NCBI GenBank assembly: GCA_026261815.1
Contig: JAMPIT010000434.1
Coordinates: 12,955,001-13,019,000 of the forward strand
DNA: 64,000 nucleotides
Reading direction: 5' to 3'
DNA from: Monarcha castaneiventris obscurior
Taxonomy: Eukaryota; Chordata; Aves; Passeriformes; Monarchidae
The position numbers and the translations under genes are program-made. The notes below the pieces were generated by a model. The model ran no database searches. It saw only the letters and a program-made list of their open reading frames with translations, and was not told where the DNA came from. Each line of letters begins with the position of its first letter. Positions within the stretch are counted from its first letter, which is position 1. Shown here in pieces: positions 36,201 to 45,069 of the stretch.

Positions 36201-39200
36201 GCATCCAAATATTGTAAAAGTCTTGGAGTTTTGCCAGAATAGAGATATTTCAGAATGAGCAGAAATTCTATTAGTAAGCAAAAATCACTTCTGCCTGTAA
36301 AATTGAACTATGTAAGATAGTTTAGCCTGTTTTGCAGTTCCACATCATTTTTAATCACAGCCTTTTGAGTCCTGTGTACCAGATTCTGTAAGAGGTCTAC
36401 AAAAATCAACTTAAAACTAAGGAATAAGCCACCCTTTTATTAGTACACTTGTGTTGTAGTATGTACATTCATTAATTGGAAAGTCTTTAGGGTATCACAA
36501 AAGATAGCTAGAGAAACGCTGATTTGATGTAATCACATCAGCCTGCTAGCAGTAAAATGTCACTGCTGTTCTATAAAGGTAAATAACATGAGAGTCTTCT
36601 GTGTAGTCACAGTGAGTAATGACACAAAAGGATAAACTAGTTCAGTACTTTTACAACTGATATTACACATGAAATTCCTTATTGTAACATAAAAAGGGAG
36701 AATTAAGTGTCCTGAAATATGCTTATATAGTTTGTGTAATCACAATCTATAACCATTTTGGCTTTATCTACCAACACTTGATATCACTATTGTGTAGATA
36801 CATGTTTTTATATCCATAAAGCTTTAATAACTCCAGATGACAAGCTGTCTGAAACTGATCTTATTATGAGCAACTAAAGGCTCCTAGTGTCTCATGTATT
36901 TGTTGCAGTCTCACACTCTAGAAGGGTGGGAATTATTCAAAGCCAGACTAATTGGATAGCAAGCCAAGCTCTGTCCTGTTGTTAAGGAAACTTCCCTATG
37001 GATACTGAAAAAGGTTCAGCAGAGAATCTCTTCAGCTCTCTGCAGCATTTTGTGAGAGTTCTGTCTTTCCCATGCAGATTATTTTAAACAAGATTGCAGT
37101 ATTGTAAACTTCTTGCACCTGCAGGTTGTTTTGCAGTATTGTTATGGCTTTAACTAGATAAATACTTAGAAATGGATGTATTACAACTTGGCCAGTCCCC
37201 TCAAGGGGCGGATGGCCAAAAGACCAATTACCTTATGCCATTTAACACACTCTTGCAAATTAACATATAAAAGCCTTTGGAAAAATTATTAAATCGCTTC
37301 CATTTATCCCTGAGCCTGGATTCTCTGTTATTTCTCTACTCGGCCATGGTGAGAGCAGTGACACTTCCCTGTCCGACCATCCAGGGGAGCCACCCTGGCA
37401 GTCACAACTGCACCACCTGAGCTGGGACTGAGGCCCTTTCGCAGTGGATAGCTCCAGTGAGCTGAGGCGTGCCCTGCTTGACTCCCTGCACACCCCACAC
37501 ACACACGGTCAGATCGGGTTTCCTCACTGTCTGGACCCCATGTTTCCCATGGCAGAGTCTCAGACATCTGGATCCTTAAAATAATCTTGTTGCAATAACT
37601 AAGTAACAATATAACAGCTTCAGCTGGTGCCTCCAAGGAGAGACCTCCAACAAAGGGCACCCTGGGGTTTTATAGCCTTACAGTCTAAGGTGGAAAAGTG
37701 TGGGAAGGTCTCGGGGTGTTCTGTTCCTGCTGTGCCTCCAAGTGTCTGGGTTGGTCCCACAGCATTTTGCCTGGGGCTCTCGTCCCCCGGAGCTCAACCT
37801 GCAGCTCGCACTTGCAGCCCTGTGCTACCTGCACTGAATGTATTCATCAACACTGCTGACTGAGTTCTTAATGTGACTTCTTGACACAGAGCAGCTGCAG
37901 GCCTGTAGTGAGAGATGCGCTGTCTACCATGGATTAGCCCAGTCTGAAGTCTGTGTGGCTGTCATTCGCTTCATGAATGTGGTCTCAGCTTGTCTGAACT
38001 TTGGACTGGTGTTTGTAAAGGTTCCATCTAGCATTTGCATCACCTCAGACAAACCTCTTTTTGTTTCTTTTAAGGAAACTGAGGAGCCTGTAGTGGAGTG
38101 CCAGGAATATGAGACTGACACGTCCTCCTCTAGAACTGCAGGGGGCTCGTCGCTGACCTCGGGGGACCTTGCTGATGTCAGCTCCTTCTCATCTAAGGCC
38201 TCAAGTCTCCACCATACCTCCAGTGGAGGAAGCAGTGGTCACTCTGCCATGCACAGCAGCAGCAGCTCAGGGCGAGGAACTGGAGCTGTCAAAGGGAAAG
38301 TGTGTGGGACAGAAACTGGAGAATTTGCTTTACCTGTTGGCAGAGGTGTCTTAGGGAAGCTGAGGTAAGTGCAGAGTCTTGGGAAAAGAAGAAGAGATGT
38401 TTTGCTGAAACGAGCATCTGGCTTGTGAGTGTGAGGCAGGGTAGACCTAAATCAAAGGTTTTCCGGGCAAGATCTGGGTTGATGAACAGAAATAAGGAGG
38501 TAGTATTTGCTTTCCCATCTGTTCTTCCTAAAGGAGTAGCTTGTTTCCTTGTGAGGCATTGCTTTGCAGTTTAGCAGCAAAGAGGCAAACTTTGGGATGT
38601 GTTGCGAGATTATCAAGAAAATGGGAGGATCCTAGTGGGCTTCTCTTCTCAAAACAGTTAACTTGTAAATTCTCTAGCCCTAGGAAAGGAGCTGGGCAGC
38701 CTGCATCTCCAGTCAGAGTTAGCCAGACAGGAGCACTGCCTTGTGAGGAAGAGGAGGACTCTGTGCCTGGCACTCGTCAGGCTGGCAGAACACCTGTGGC
38801 ACTTCGTGGACGAGGAAGAAGAGGACGCCCACCATCTCGAACAACAGGAACAAGGTGCTCTGGAAAAAGGAGACTGTAACTTTAATTTATTGCCAAGAAA
38901 GAGAATGGGGAACTTGTGTCGTAATGTGCTAGAGGAAAAGGAGTCCTGAGCATTTCAGAAGTTAGTTTTTAGTGATATAATGTAGCAGCTGCAAACACCC
39001 CACCCAAGTATTTCATACTTAGTAATTGTTTTTTTCAGATCCTTCTGGGAATGCTTTTCATCTTTTTTTTTTTCTCTCTCCCCTATTTGGGACTGCTTTT
39101 TTCTACAGAGATTTAGCTGGACTGCCAGGTATGGAGGATCTCTCAACTACAGCATCACCTGAGGAGAAATCATTTACTCGTTCAGTTCGCCTGCCAGATG

Positions 39201-42200
39201 GAGGAGAGAAATCTGATGCTTCTGGCTTCTGTGCCTTACGTCGAAGTGACTCCCCAGAAATTCCATTACAAGTGGTGACTGGTCCTTCGGACTGTGCAGA
39301 CCCATCCTCTGGGAGCAGCTTTGTGGGCCTCAGGGTTGTAGCAAAGTGGTCCTCAAATGGGTACTTTTATTCTGGGATGATTACCCGAGATGTTGGAGCA
39401 GGAAAGTACAAGCTGCTCTTTGATGATGGATATGAATGTGATGTGCTAGGAAAAGATATTTTGCTCTGTGATCCTATCCCACTGGAGACAGAGGTGACTG
39501 CACTCTCTGAGGACGAGTACTTCAGTGCAGGTAAGAGCAGTGCTTGAGTTTTATCCTTTGTTTTCTGAGTTGCTGAATGGAGTGGGAATTGGGTGCTTGT
39601 TCCAGGAGGATGAGAAGCCTGGGTATGGTTGGCTAGCAGGTGTTATTTGCTGTCTTGTCAGGTGTGGTGAAGGGACACCGGAAGGAGTCTGGAGAGCTAT
39701 ACTACTGCATTGAAAAGGAAGGCCAGAGGAAGTGGTACAAACGAATGGCTATTATCCTGTCTCTGGAACAAGGAAATAAGCTCCGGGAGCAGTTTGGGCT
39801 AGGTCCTTATGAACCTGTCACCCCCCTGACCAAAGCAGCTGACATCAGTCTTGGTAAGGAAAGATGCTATTGAGCTGCTGACTGCTGTTCTGTGTCTTGT
39901 GCCTTTGAGGTAATTCTAGTACCTGAATGTTTCTGGGTATTCAGTGATGCTTTTGGTACTTTATAGTGAGATCTTTGAGTTCCTTTTATTATTTGGCATC
40001 AGAGGCTTAGTGGTATTGACTGGCTTGTGGAAAGCGATCTGCTTCTAGGACAGTGATGCTTGGCATACTTATACACACTTGGTGGATGGCTGCTTTGGTC
40101 CAAAGTCCCAGCAGTATTGGGAGGAAAAGAGACAAGCAGGGTACAGGGCTTGAGAAGAAAGATCTATTTTTTCTTGCTTTCCTCTGTCTGAGGGTGGTGG
40201 CATGTATCTTCTAGGTACTATTGAGTTCAGCCACTTCTGTACAGACAGGTAGGGTGAAAGCTTGTGGAGTTTGATGACAGCCCATGACTAATCCTTGCAT
40301 ACTGTATTGCAGATAATCTGGTGGAGGGGAAGAGGAAGCGACGCGGTAACCTTGGTTCTCCCAGCACTTCCAGCAGCAGCACAACTCCCACTCGTAAAGG
40401 GCAGGAGAGTCCACGTGCCCCACCAGTCTCACTGTCTGGGAAAAGGAAACTCATTGCTTCTGAAGATGAGCGATCCCCAGCTAAACGTGGCCGCAAGTCA
40501 GCAGTGATAAAGCCTGGTGAGAACCTTATTTTCTGCTCTTAAACTTGCATTCATCTAGTTTTTTCCTACCTGATTTTTCTGTAATTGATCTTTCCACTTT
40601 CCATAACTGAAAAGTAGATGAGATTGCTTTTTTTGTTTTGCAGGGTTTGAGACTGATTCTTCCTGGATGCATTCAGCAGCCAGAGATATTTTTAGCATAG
40701 TCTGAGTATTTGCCTGCCATCTTTCCAGTTCTGCCTTTTAGAAATGTTCTGACTTCAATGTTGTGATTTGTCTCTCTCCTTTCTTGTCTCTTTAGTCAGT
40801 CCTGAAAGTTGTTAAAGGAACCCTCACAGCAGTCAGTGTTGTTTCAGGATGTTGATATGACTTGAAAACTTGTCCCATAAGTCCTTCCATGTTTTGATTT
40901 GAAGATTCTTTGCAACCAGAAGGATAAAAGATCCCTACCTAGACTAGTGTAATCCTAGCCCAATCCTGCCTGTGTCTCCTGCAGTAAAATACCTGAGTTG
41001 AACAGATCCCCCAGGTAAGACATATCTTTGAAGACTTATGGTGCATCTGTCTCTCTACAGGGGCTGTGAGAGCTGGTGAAGGTGTAGATGCTGCAGATCC
41101 CCCAGTACTGGAGGGTGACCGTGGACCCTTGCCCCACAATAAAACCCTCTTTTTGGGCTATGCCTTTCTTCTCACCATGGCAACACCAAGTGACAAATTG
41201 GTCAATCACCAGAAGTCATCAGATGGTCCCACTGGGAGCAGTGAGGAGGAAGAAGGTGAGGCAAATCTTACCCATTGCATTTTCAAGTGAAATGCTGTGT
41301 CTTTAGGAAAAATGTTGGATACTGTCTGATCAGACGTTTGTGTGAGTACTTGTTTACCCTTTTGCTCTTTAATCCTTTGCAGAAAGGACCTAAGACTCAG
41401 TCTCTGATTTAGCCAACTTGCGGCCTAAGATGTGAAAAACCTCAGTGATGATCATAGGCCTGTTCTGGAAGCTAAGAAAGGTGTGAAAATTAGTGAGATC
41501 AGCAGTGCCAGAATAGTATCATGTAAGAAAGAAGGTTTTGAGAGATAAGGGATAGTGCTGGCAAACATAGAACTTGAAAGCATGTATGGATTGCTCCAGT
41601 TAGCCTTTGCTGGTGTCATGTTTCATGCAGCCAAAGAAGTAACAAGGTGCTCACCTGGCTAGTGGTGTTCTGCCCTTTCTGCTGCCTTTTTTTTTTTTTT
41701 TTTTAACTTTATCAATGGTTTTCTTTAGATATTCTTGGGAGAAGGGCTGGGATCCTTTACTGTAATGGATGAGGGCTCTATGGACTGAAGTGTAGGAATA
41801 TGAGCAGATAGATTACATTCAAAAATTGGTCTTTCTGCTGTAGATTTTTCAGAGATGACTCCGTATGATAAACATTACATAGAAAAACAGCTGCGAGCAG
41901 GAGCTGGCTATATCCTGGAAGACTTCAATGAAACCCAGGTAAGGGTTCACTTACTAATCTAGAACAGTCACAGAATAGTTGAGATTGGGAGGAATTTCTA
42001 TAGCTTATCTTGTCCGACTGCTCTGCTGAAAGTGGGATCAAATAGAGCAGATTGCTTAGGTCCTTGTCCAGTTGTGTTTTGAGTATCCTCAAGGATGGAA
42101 ACACCAGAGCCTCTCTGGGCAGCTTGATCCAATTAGAAAAAAAGAATTTCCTGTATTTCAATTTTTAACTGTTGCTTCTTGCCCTTTGAGTAGATAACAC

Positions 42201-44934
42201 TGAGAAGAGTCTGGCTCCATCTTTTGTACACCCTCGTATCAGTCATGAATATGCATTAAAAAGACCACCCAAGCCTTCCCTTTTTGATCTTTAACAAGCT
42301 CAGCTCTCTCAGCCTCTTCTGGTATGTCAGGTGCTCCAATGCCCAGGCCTCTTAGTGGTCCTTGGCTGGACCTGCTCCAGCATGTCTGGTGTTTTTGGTA
42401 TACTGCAGAACCTGGGAGTGGTTGAAGTACTCCAGATGTGGCATCACCACAGTGCCTTGGAACACTTAGAGGTAGAGCTCTTCACTTACCAGATCTACTT
42501 GGACAACTGAAGTAATTTAGTGTGGCTTTTACTTAAATTTAATTTTTTTTTTAATAAAGAGGGTAAATTGTTCTTGGAACATCTTGCCTGAGGAAGCAAT
42601 CTTGTCTAGTGGCTTACCGAGTCTCAGACTAAAAGGTAAATCATCTCCTTTGAACTGGAAGAAGGTTATGATACAAAAACTAGGCAGAGTTTTTGCCTGT
42701 GAACGGCAGAGCCTGGAATAGGATATTATTAAACAGATTTTGAAATCAGTAGTGCCTTTATCTAATTCACCTTTTCTTCTTTAAACTGTTTAGCAGCAGG
42801 ATAATTTCAGGGGGTTTTTTGCAAGCATTGTCTTCTTTTCTCCCCTGAAGTGTAATGCAGCATACCAGTGTCTTTTAATTGCGGACCAGCATTGTCGAAC
42901 TCGGAAATACTTGCTGTGCCTTGCCAGAGGGATCCCTTGTGTGTCTCATATCTGGGTCCATGATAGCTGTCATGCTAACCAGCTTCAAAATTATCGGAAT
43001 TACCTTTTGCCAGCTGGATATAGCCTCCAGGAGCAAAAACTGCTAGAATGGTGAGTGCCAATTAACTATGAACTGAGTCTACAGACTCTTGGAGAGACCT
43101 GTTACACTTGGGAGGCTCTTGAATAGCTACAAATACTGAAGGTGACCCTAGTACTGCTCCCTATACTTTCCTTTCCATATAGGAACAGCACTTCCATCTC
43201 TTTCCTTGGATTTGCAGTGACCTCTAATGCCAAGCTACATTTGGGTGCCATACACACAAAAAAGTCTCCTTGGAACTAAGGAAGGCGCCAGTCTTCTCAT
43301 GAGGAAGACAGAATTCAGACAAGGCTTCCCACACCCTTGGCTAACTTCTGTAATTGCTTGGAAATGGATAAAGGAGAGCAACACCACGTTAATTTCCTTT
43401 TCCCTTGGTACATTTTGAAGCTAGCTTCTGCGTTTTCTATGGAGTCTAATCCAGTTAAGTCTGTTCTGAGATGACAAGGGAGGTCAGACTCCTTAGGCAA
43501 GCTGAGGGACAGACATAAGTTTGTAGATAGCTGTAGGCTTTTGGGCAGGAGACTTGATGTCTTCCTGATCAGGCCTGTCAAAGTGGAAGCATTTTGGATG
43601 TGCACAAAAAAGGTGGTTCAGGATTAGGGAAGAGTTCAGCCTAACTTTGGATACAGGCTGCTGTGTACACACCCCACCAACACTGTCTACCTCTTTTTAC
43701 TCTATAAACAAAGGATAGTCACTCCAAGTACTTCAGGAAGGGTGGTAAGAGAGTGGGGCATCGTATGCAAGATATTCAAAAAACATATATGGGAGCAAAT
43801 CAGGTGCCTAGACTACTGGATATTCTTACCAGTCTGCATTTCTCTTTACTCTACAGGCACCCACGAGAAAACCCATTCCATAACCTGAAGGTTCTCCTGG
43901 TGTCAGACCAGCAAGAGAACTTCCTGGATCTGTGGTCTGAAATTCTCATGACAGGGGGAGCAGCATCTGTTAAACAGCATGACTCAAATGCTCACAACAA
44001 AGGTACTCATTGGCCTATTTCTCAGGGAACCCTATGCCACTGTGGTCTCTAGTATGGTTTAAAACCACGTAGGATGGTTTACAAGGTTGTCTGTAAGCAG
44101 AAAGGAATGCAAAGGGCAGACACTTGCTACTTGAATGTAATCTGTACATAGATTACATCTAGGAGACCTGTCTTGCAGAGGAGATGCTGCAGCAATTCAG
44201 AACACAAGCCATCAGCTTCCAGCCTATGTTGAACGGGGGAAATAGGAAAGAGTTGCTCCCAGACCTTCTGTTGGCCTCTCAATTTGTGCTTCCCTTGTTC
44301 TTCTGAGCTCGGCTGTCTCTTCCCTCTCCATATGGGATGTAGGCCTTAGCACTCACAGCCTGAGGTCAGGACTCAGGGCCATGCCTATACTGTTGGCTAC
44401 TGGATTTCTCTTAATTTTTATCTGGACTAAAGGGAATACTTTCTTGCGAGGTGCAGGGTTACTGTAGGTGTGTCTTAACTTTTACAAAGAGAATTCACTG
44501 CCTAGGAATGAGACATAGAAGAGTGACTCATGGTGGTGAAACACACTGATCTGCCAGGTCAGATGGGGCTTGAAGCAACCTGGTCCAGTGGAAGGTGTGC
44601 CTGTTCATGGCATGGGGTGGAATGAGATGAGCTTTAAGGTCCTTCTCAAACCAAATAATTTAGCATTACATGCTTCTATGATCTTCTGCTGCGGAGCAGA
44701 ATCTTCTTTCTTCACCTGACAGATGCCTGTCTTTCCTCCTGTACAGATATTGCTTTGGGTGTTTATGATGTGGTGGTGACTGATTTTTCCTGCCCAGCTG
44801 GTGTCTTGAAGTGTGCAGAAGCTTTACAGCTGCCTGTTGTCTCGCAAGAGTGGGTGATCCAGAGCCTTATTGCTGGGGAGAGAGTAGGCTACAAGCAGCA
44901 TCCAAAATATAAACATGACTATGTCCCTCACTGA
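18096..44934 (+). CDS. TP53BP1: TP53BP1, 53BP1 DNA double-strand-break repair scaffold (27 coding exons, complete)
   Basis: 53BP1 reads H4K20me2 and H2AK15ub at double-strand breaks, blocks end resection and promotes non-homologous end joining. Exons: 18096-18266, 18346-18415, 18485-18572, 18838-18905, 19550-19702, 20180-20261, 21146-21291, 22091-22220, 22553-22644, 23666-23868, 24858-26055, 29844-29963, 30588-30824, 31874-31931, 33104-33196, 34322-34823, 35786-35938, 38075-38364, 38678-38854, 39109-39530, 39662-39853, 40313-40516, 41061-41255, 41844-41938, 42851-43050, 43857-44002, 44747-44934. All have GT-AG borders and join in frame to 1,890 codons plus TGA (human isoform 1: 1,972). The order is N-terminal S/TQ region (DSQP near residue 23), LC8-binding motifs (about 1,065-1,120), oligomerisation segment (about 1,150-1,190), GAR motif, tandem Tudor (about 1,400-1,520), UDR/NLS, and two BRCT domains (about 1,640-1,885). 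The N-terminal third is far less conserved than the rest. Exons 2-4 rest on frame and splice sites more than on similarity. Confidence 0.95.
18346..18905 (+). CDS. TP53BP1: TP53BP1 coding exons 2-4 (GC-rich, fast-diverging)
   Basis: Three small exons (18,346-18,415; 18,485-18,572; 18,838-18,905) are separated by introns of only 69 and 265 bp. They keep one open frame and standard splice sites. The first starts DIVCGP, matching human DVVSNP. The rest is Gly/Pro/Ala-rich and I cannot align it residue by residue. Exon 4 contains extra GTGA sites that could serve as alternative donors. Confidence 0.7.
19550..23868 (+). CDS. TP53BP1: TP53BP1 coding exons 5-10 (S/TQ-rich N-terminal region)
   Basis: Six exons code for conserved islands in a poorly conserved, presumably unstructured region: [11 protein letters not shown] (exon 5), ILSTQEEMF (exon 7), [14 protein letters not shown] (exon 8), [10 protein letters not shown] (exon 9) and [20 protein letters not shown] followed by PSQPEFSH (exon 10). 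Each matches human 53BP1 in order. The SQ/TQ sites are the type phosphorylated by ATM to recruit RIF1 and PTIP. Confidence 0.92.
24858..26055 (+). CDS. TP53BP1: TP53BP1 coding exon 11 (large, low-complexity acidic exon)
   Basis: This 1,198-bp exon opens with [10 protein letters not shown] (human DIFIPSPSLE) and is otherwise weakly conserved, acidic and Ser/Glu-rich. No folded domain is visible. It corresponds to the long disordered part of human 53BP1 before the [12 protein letters not shown] block. Much of the length difference from human probably lies here. Confidence 0.93.
26056..29843 (+). other. TP53BP1: TP53BP1 intron 11 with an embedded CR1 fragment
   Basis: A 3.8 kb intron. Apart from the antisense CR1 piece at 27.68-28.64 kb and an ATT/TTA-rich simple stretch near 27,628-27,658, I see nothing annotatable. 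Confidence 0.7.
27680..28640 (-). mobile_element. CR1 LINE ORF2 fragment (reverse transcriptase region), degraded
   Basis: Read on the minus strand, the segment shows CR1 reverse-transcriptase landmarks: [20 protein letters not shown] upstream (around 28,600) and [20 protein letters not shown] followed by [12 protein letters not shown] (around 27,850). Frames are broken by stops and shifts, and neither the 5' end nor the 3' end of the element is present. It is antisense to TP53BP1 and inert. Confidence 0.88.
29844..33196 (+). CDS. TP53BP1: TP53BP1 coding exons 12-15
   Basis: Exon 12 carries [25 protein letters not shown], and exon 13 DSTIATSDV and [10 protein letters not shown]. Exon 14 is a 58-bp exon joining as [20 protein letters not shown], and exon 15 encodes [19 protein letters not shown]. 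All match human in order, and the phases agree at every junction. The ends of exons 13 and 14 were chosen over in-frame read-through because only the spliced forms restore the human-like sequence. Confidence 0.9.
31118..31166. repeat. TA/TG microsatellite
   Basis: An alternating tatata / tgtgtgta / tatatata tract lies directly beside the 3' tail of the neighbouring antisense CR1 copy. It is a simple repeat, probably variable in length. Confidence 0.85.
31175..31680 (-). mobile_element. CR1 LINE 3' end, antisense in TP53BP1 intron 13
   Basis: The plus strand begins with 'agaatggtttgggttggaag' and 'ggacattagagatcatctag', the complement of the CR1 3' terminus. On the minus strand the end of ORF2 is readable as [20 protein letters not shown] followed by [10 protein letters not shown], then shifts frame near an A/T run. 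The copy is 5'-truncated and non-functional. Confidence 0.92.
34322..34823 (+). CDS. TP53BP1: TP53BP1 coding exon 16 (LC8/DYNLL1-binding region)
   Basis: This 502-bp exon joins as [13 protein letters not shown] (human RGNLLHFPSSQGEE). It contains three TQT-type LC8 motifs: GIQTT (codons at 34,614-34,628), ATQTS (34,665-34,679) and NIQTD (34,749-34,763). They correspond to human GIQTM, ATQTI and TVQTE. LC8 binding helps 53BP1 oligomerise. The exon ends ..[15 protein letters not shown] in phase 0. Confidence 0.93.
35786..35938 (+). CDS. TP53BP1: TP53BP1 coding exon 17 (oligomerisation domain)
   Basis: This 51-codon exon, phase 0 at both ends, contains [20 protein letters not shown] followed by [15 protein letters not shown]. 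It is nearly identical to the human oligomerisation segment, which forms the self-association core needed for focus formation. The strong conservation contrasts with the neighbouring exons. Confidence 0.96.
35939..38074 (+). other. TP53BP1: TP53BP1 intron 17 with an LTR-like insertion
   Basis: A 2.1 kb intron. Its second half (about 37.14-37.62 kb, possibly to 37.87 kb) differs in composition and carries LTR-like signals, listed separately. Nothing else was recognised. Confidence 0.6.
37140..37615 (+). mobile_element. candidate solo LTR or LTR fragment
   Basis: The segment starts with TGTTATGG and holds a TATA box (catataaaagcc, about 37,262-37,273), a nearby attaaa that could serve as a polyadenylation signal, and an end reading aatataaca followed by a ggtgcctcc stretch. 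This arrangement resembles an avian endogenous retroviral LTR. No gag, pol or env reading frame is visible around it. I could not find a clear target-site duplication, so the ends and the call are tentative. Confidence 0.35.
38075..38854 (+). CDS. TP53BP1: TP53BP1 coding exons 18-19 (linker and GAR motif)
   Basis: Exon 18 (38,075-38,364) encodes [15 protein letters not shown] and a Ser-rich linker containing [15 protein letters not shown]. Exon 19 (38,678-38,854) encodes [14 protein letters not shown] and the Gly/Arg motif [17 protein letters not shown], the site of PRMT1 methylation in mammals. Donor of exon 19: AAG|GTGCTC, an uncommon but valid GT site. Confidence 0.93.
39109..39853 (+). 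CDS. TP53BP1: TP53BP1 coding exons 20-21 (tandem Tudor domain)
   Basis: Exons 39,109-39,530 and 39,662-39,853 code for [36 protein letters not shown] and [20 protein letters not shown]. The aromatic-cage residues known from human (Trp1495, Tyr1500, Tyr1502, Phe1519, Asp1521) are all present, so H4K20me2 reading should be intact. The 131-bp intron between them is short. Confidence 0.96.
40313..40516 (+). CDS. TP53BP1: TP53BP1 coding exon 22 (UDR and nuclear localisation signal)
   Basis: The exon encodes [20 protein letters not shown], a Ser/Thr-rich spacer, then [20 protein letters not shown] and KSAVIKPG. In human this is the ubiquitin-dependent recruitment motif, which contacts H2AK15ub nucleosomes and overlaps the bipartite NLS. 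The basic clusters are kept. Confidence 0.95.
41061..44934 (+). CDS. TP53BP1: TP53BP1 coding exons 23-27 (tandem BRCT domains)
   Basis: Exon 23 starts BRCT1 with [14 protein letters not shown]. Exons 24-25 give [19 protein letters not shown] and [20 protein letters not shown]. Exon 26 starts BRCT2 with [20 protein letters not shown]. Exon 27 ends with [20 protein letters not shown] and [12 protein letters not shown]. These closely follow human 53BP1, whose BRCT repeats bind p53 and phosphorylated H2AX. The stop is TGA at 44,932-44,934. The intron after exon 24 carries a CR1 copy. Confidence 0.96.
41960..42490 (-). repeat. CR1 LINE 3' fragment, antisense in TP53BP1 intron 24
   Basis: The plus strand shows the complement of the CR1 3' region: 'tcacagaatagttgagattg', then a block like 'ggatggaaacaccagagcct', 'ttgcccttt' and 'ctcagcctcttctgg'. 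The copy is moderately diverged with no intact frame. Confidence 0.88.
44555..44690 (+). repeat. short CR1 3' tail, sense, in TP53BP1 intron 26
   Basis: It contains 'gcttgaagcaacctggtcca', 'gtggaaggtgtgcctgttca' and 'gatgagctttaaggtccttc', ending near 'tgcttctatgatcttctg'. These are the last ~130 bases of a CR1 element. Confidence 0.88.
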
Positions 44935-45061
44935 ATGGAACTCTGCCCAGCTCTCCCAACTGTCGTGCAGACTGTGTTTTAAACAGGTTTTAAATGTTTG
45001 TGAATTGGGCAGTATGCATGGATTATTGTATATAGTTTTATCTGCTGGACTTTTATGATTA

Positions 45062-45067
45062 AATAAA
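45062..45067 (+). terminator. TP53BP1: TP53BP1 polyadenylation signal
   Basis: AATAAA lies 128 bases after the stop codon and is followed by a TG-rich stretch (tgtttgatctcttgtggtat). It gives a short 3' UTR of about 150 bases. Confidence 0.85.
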
Positions 45068-45069
45068 TG

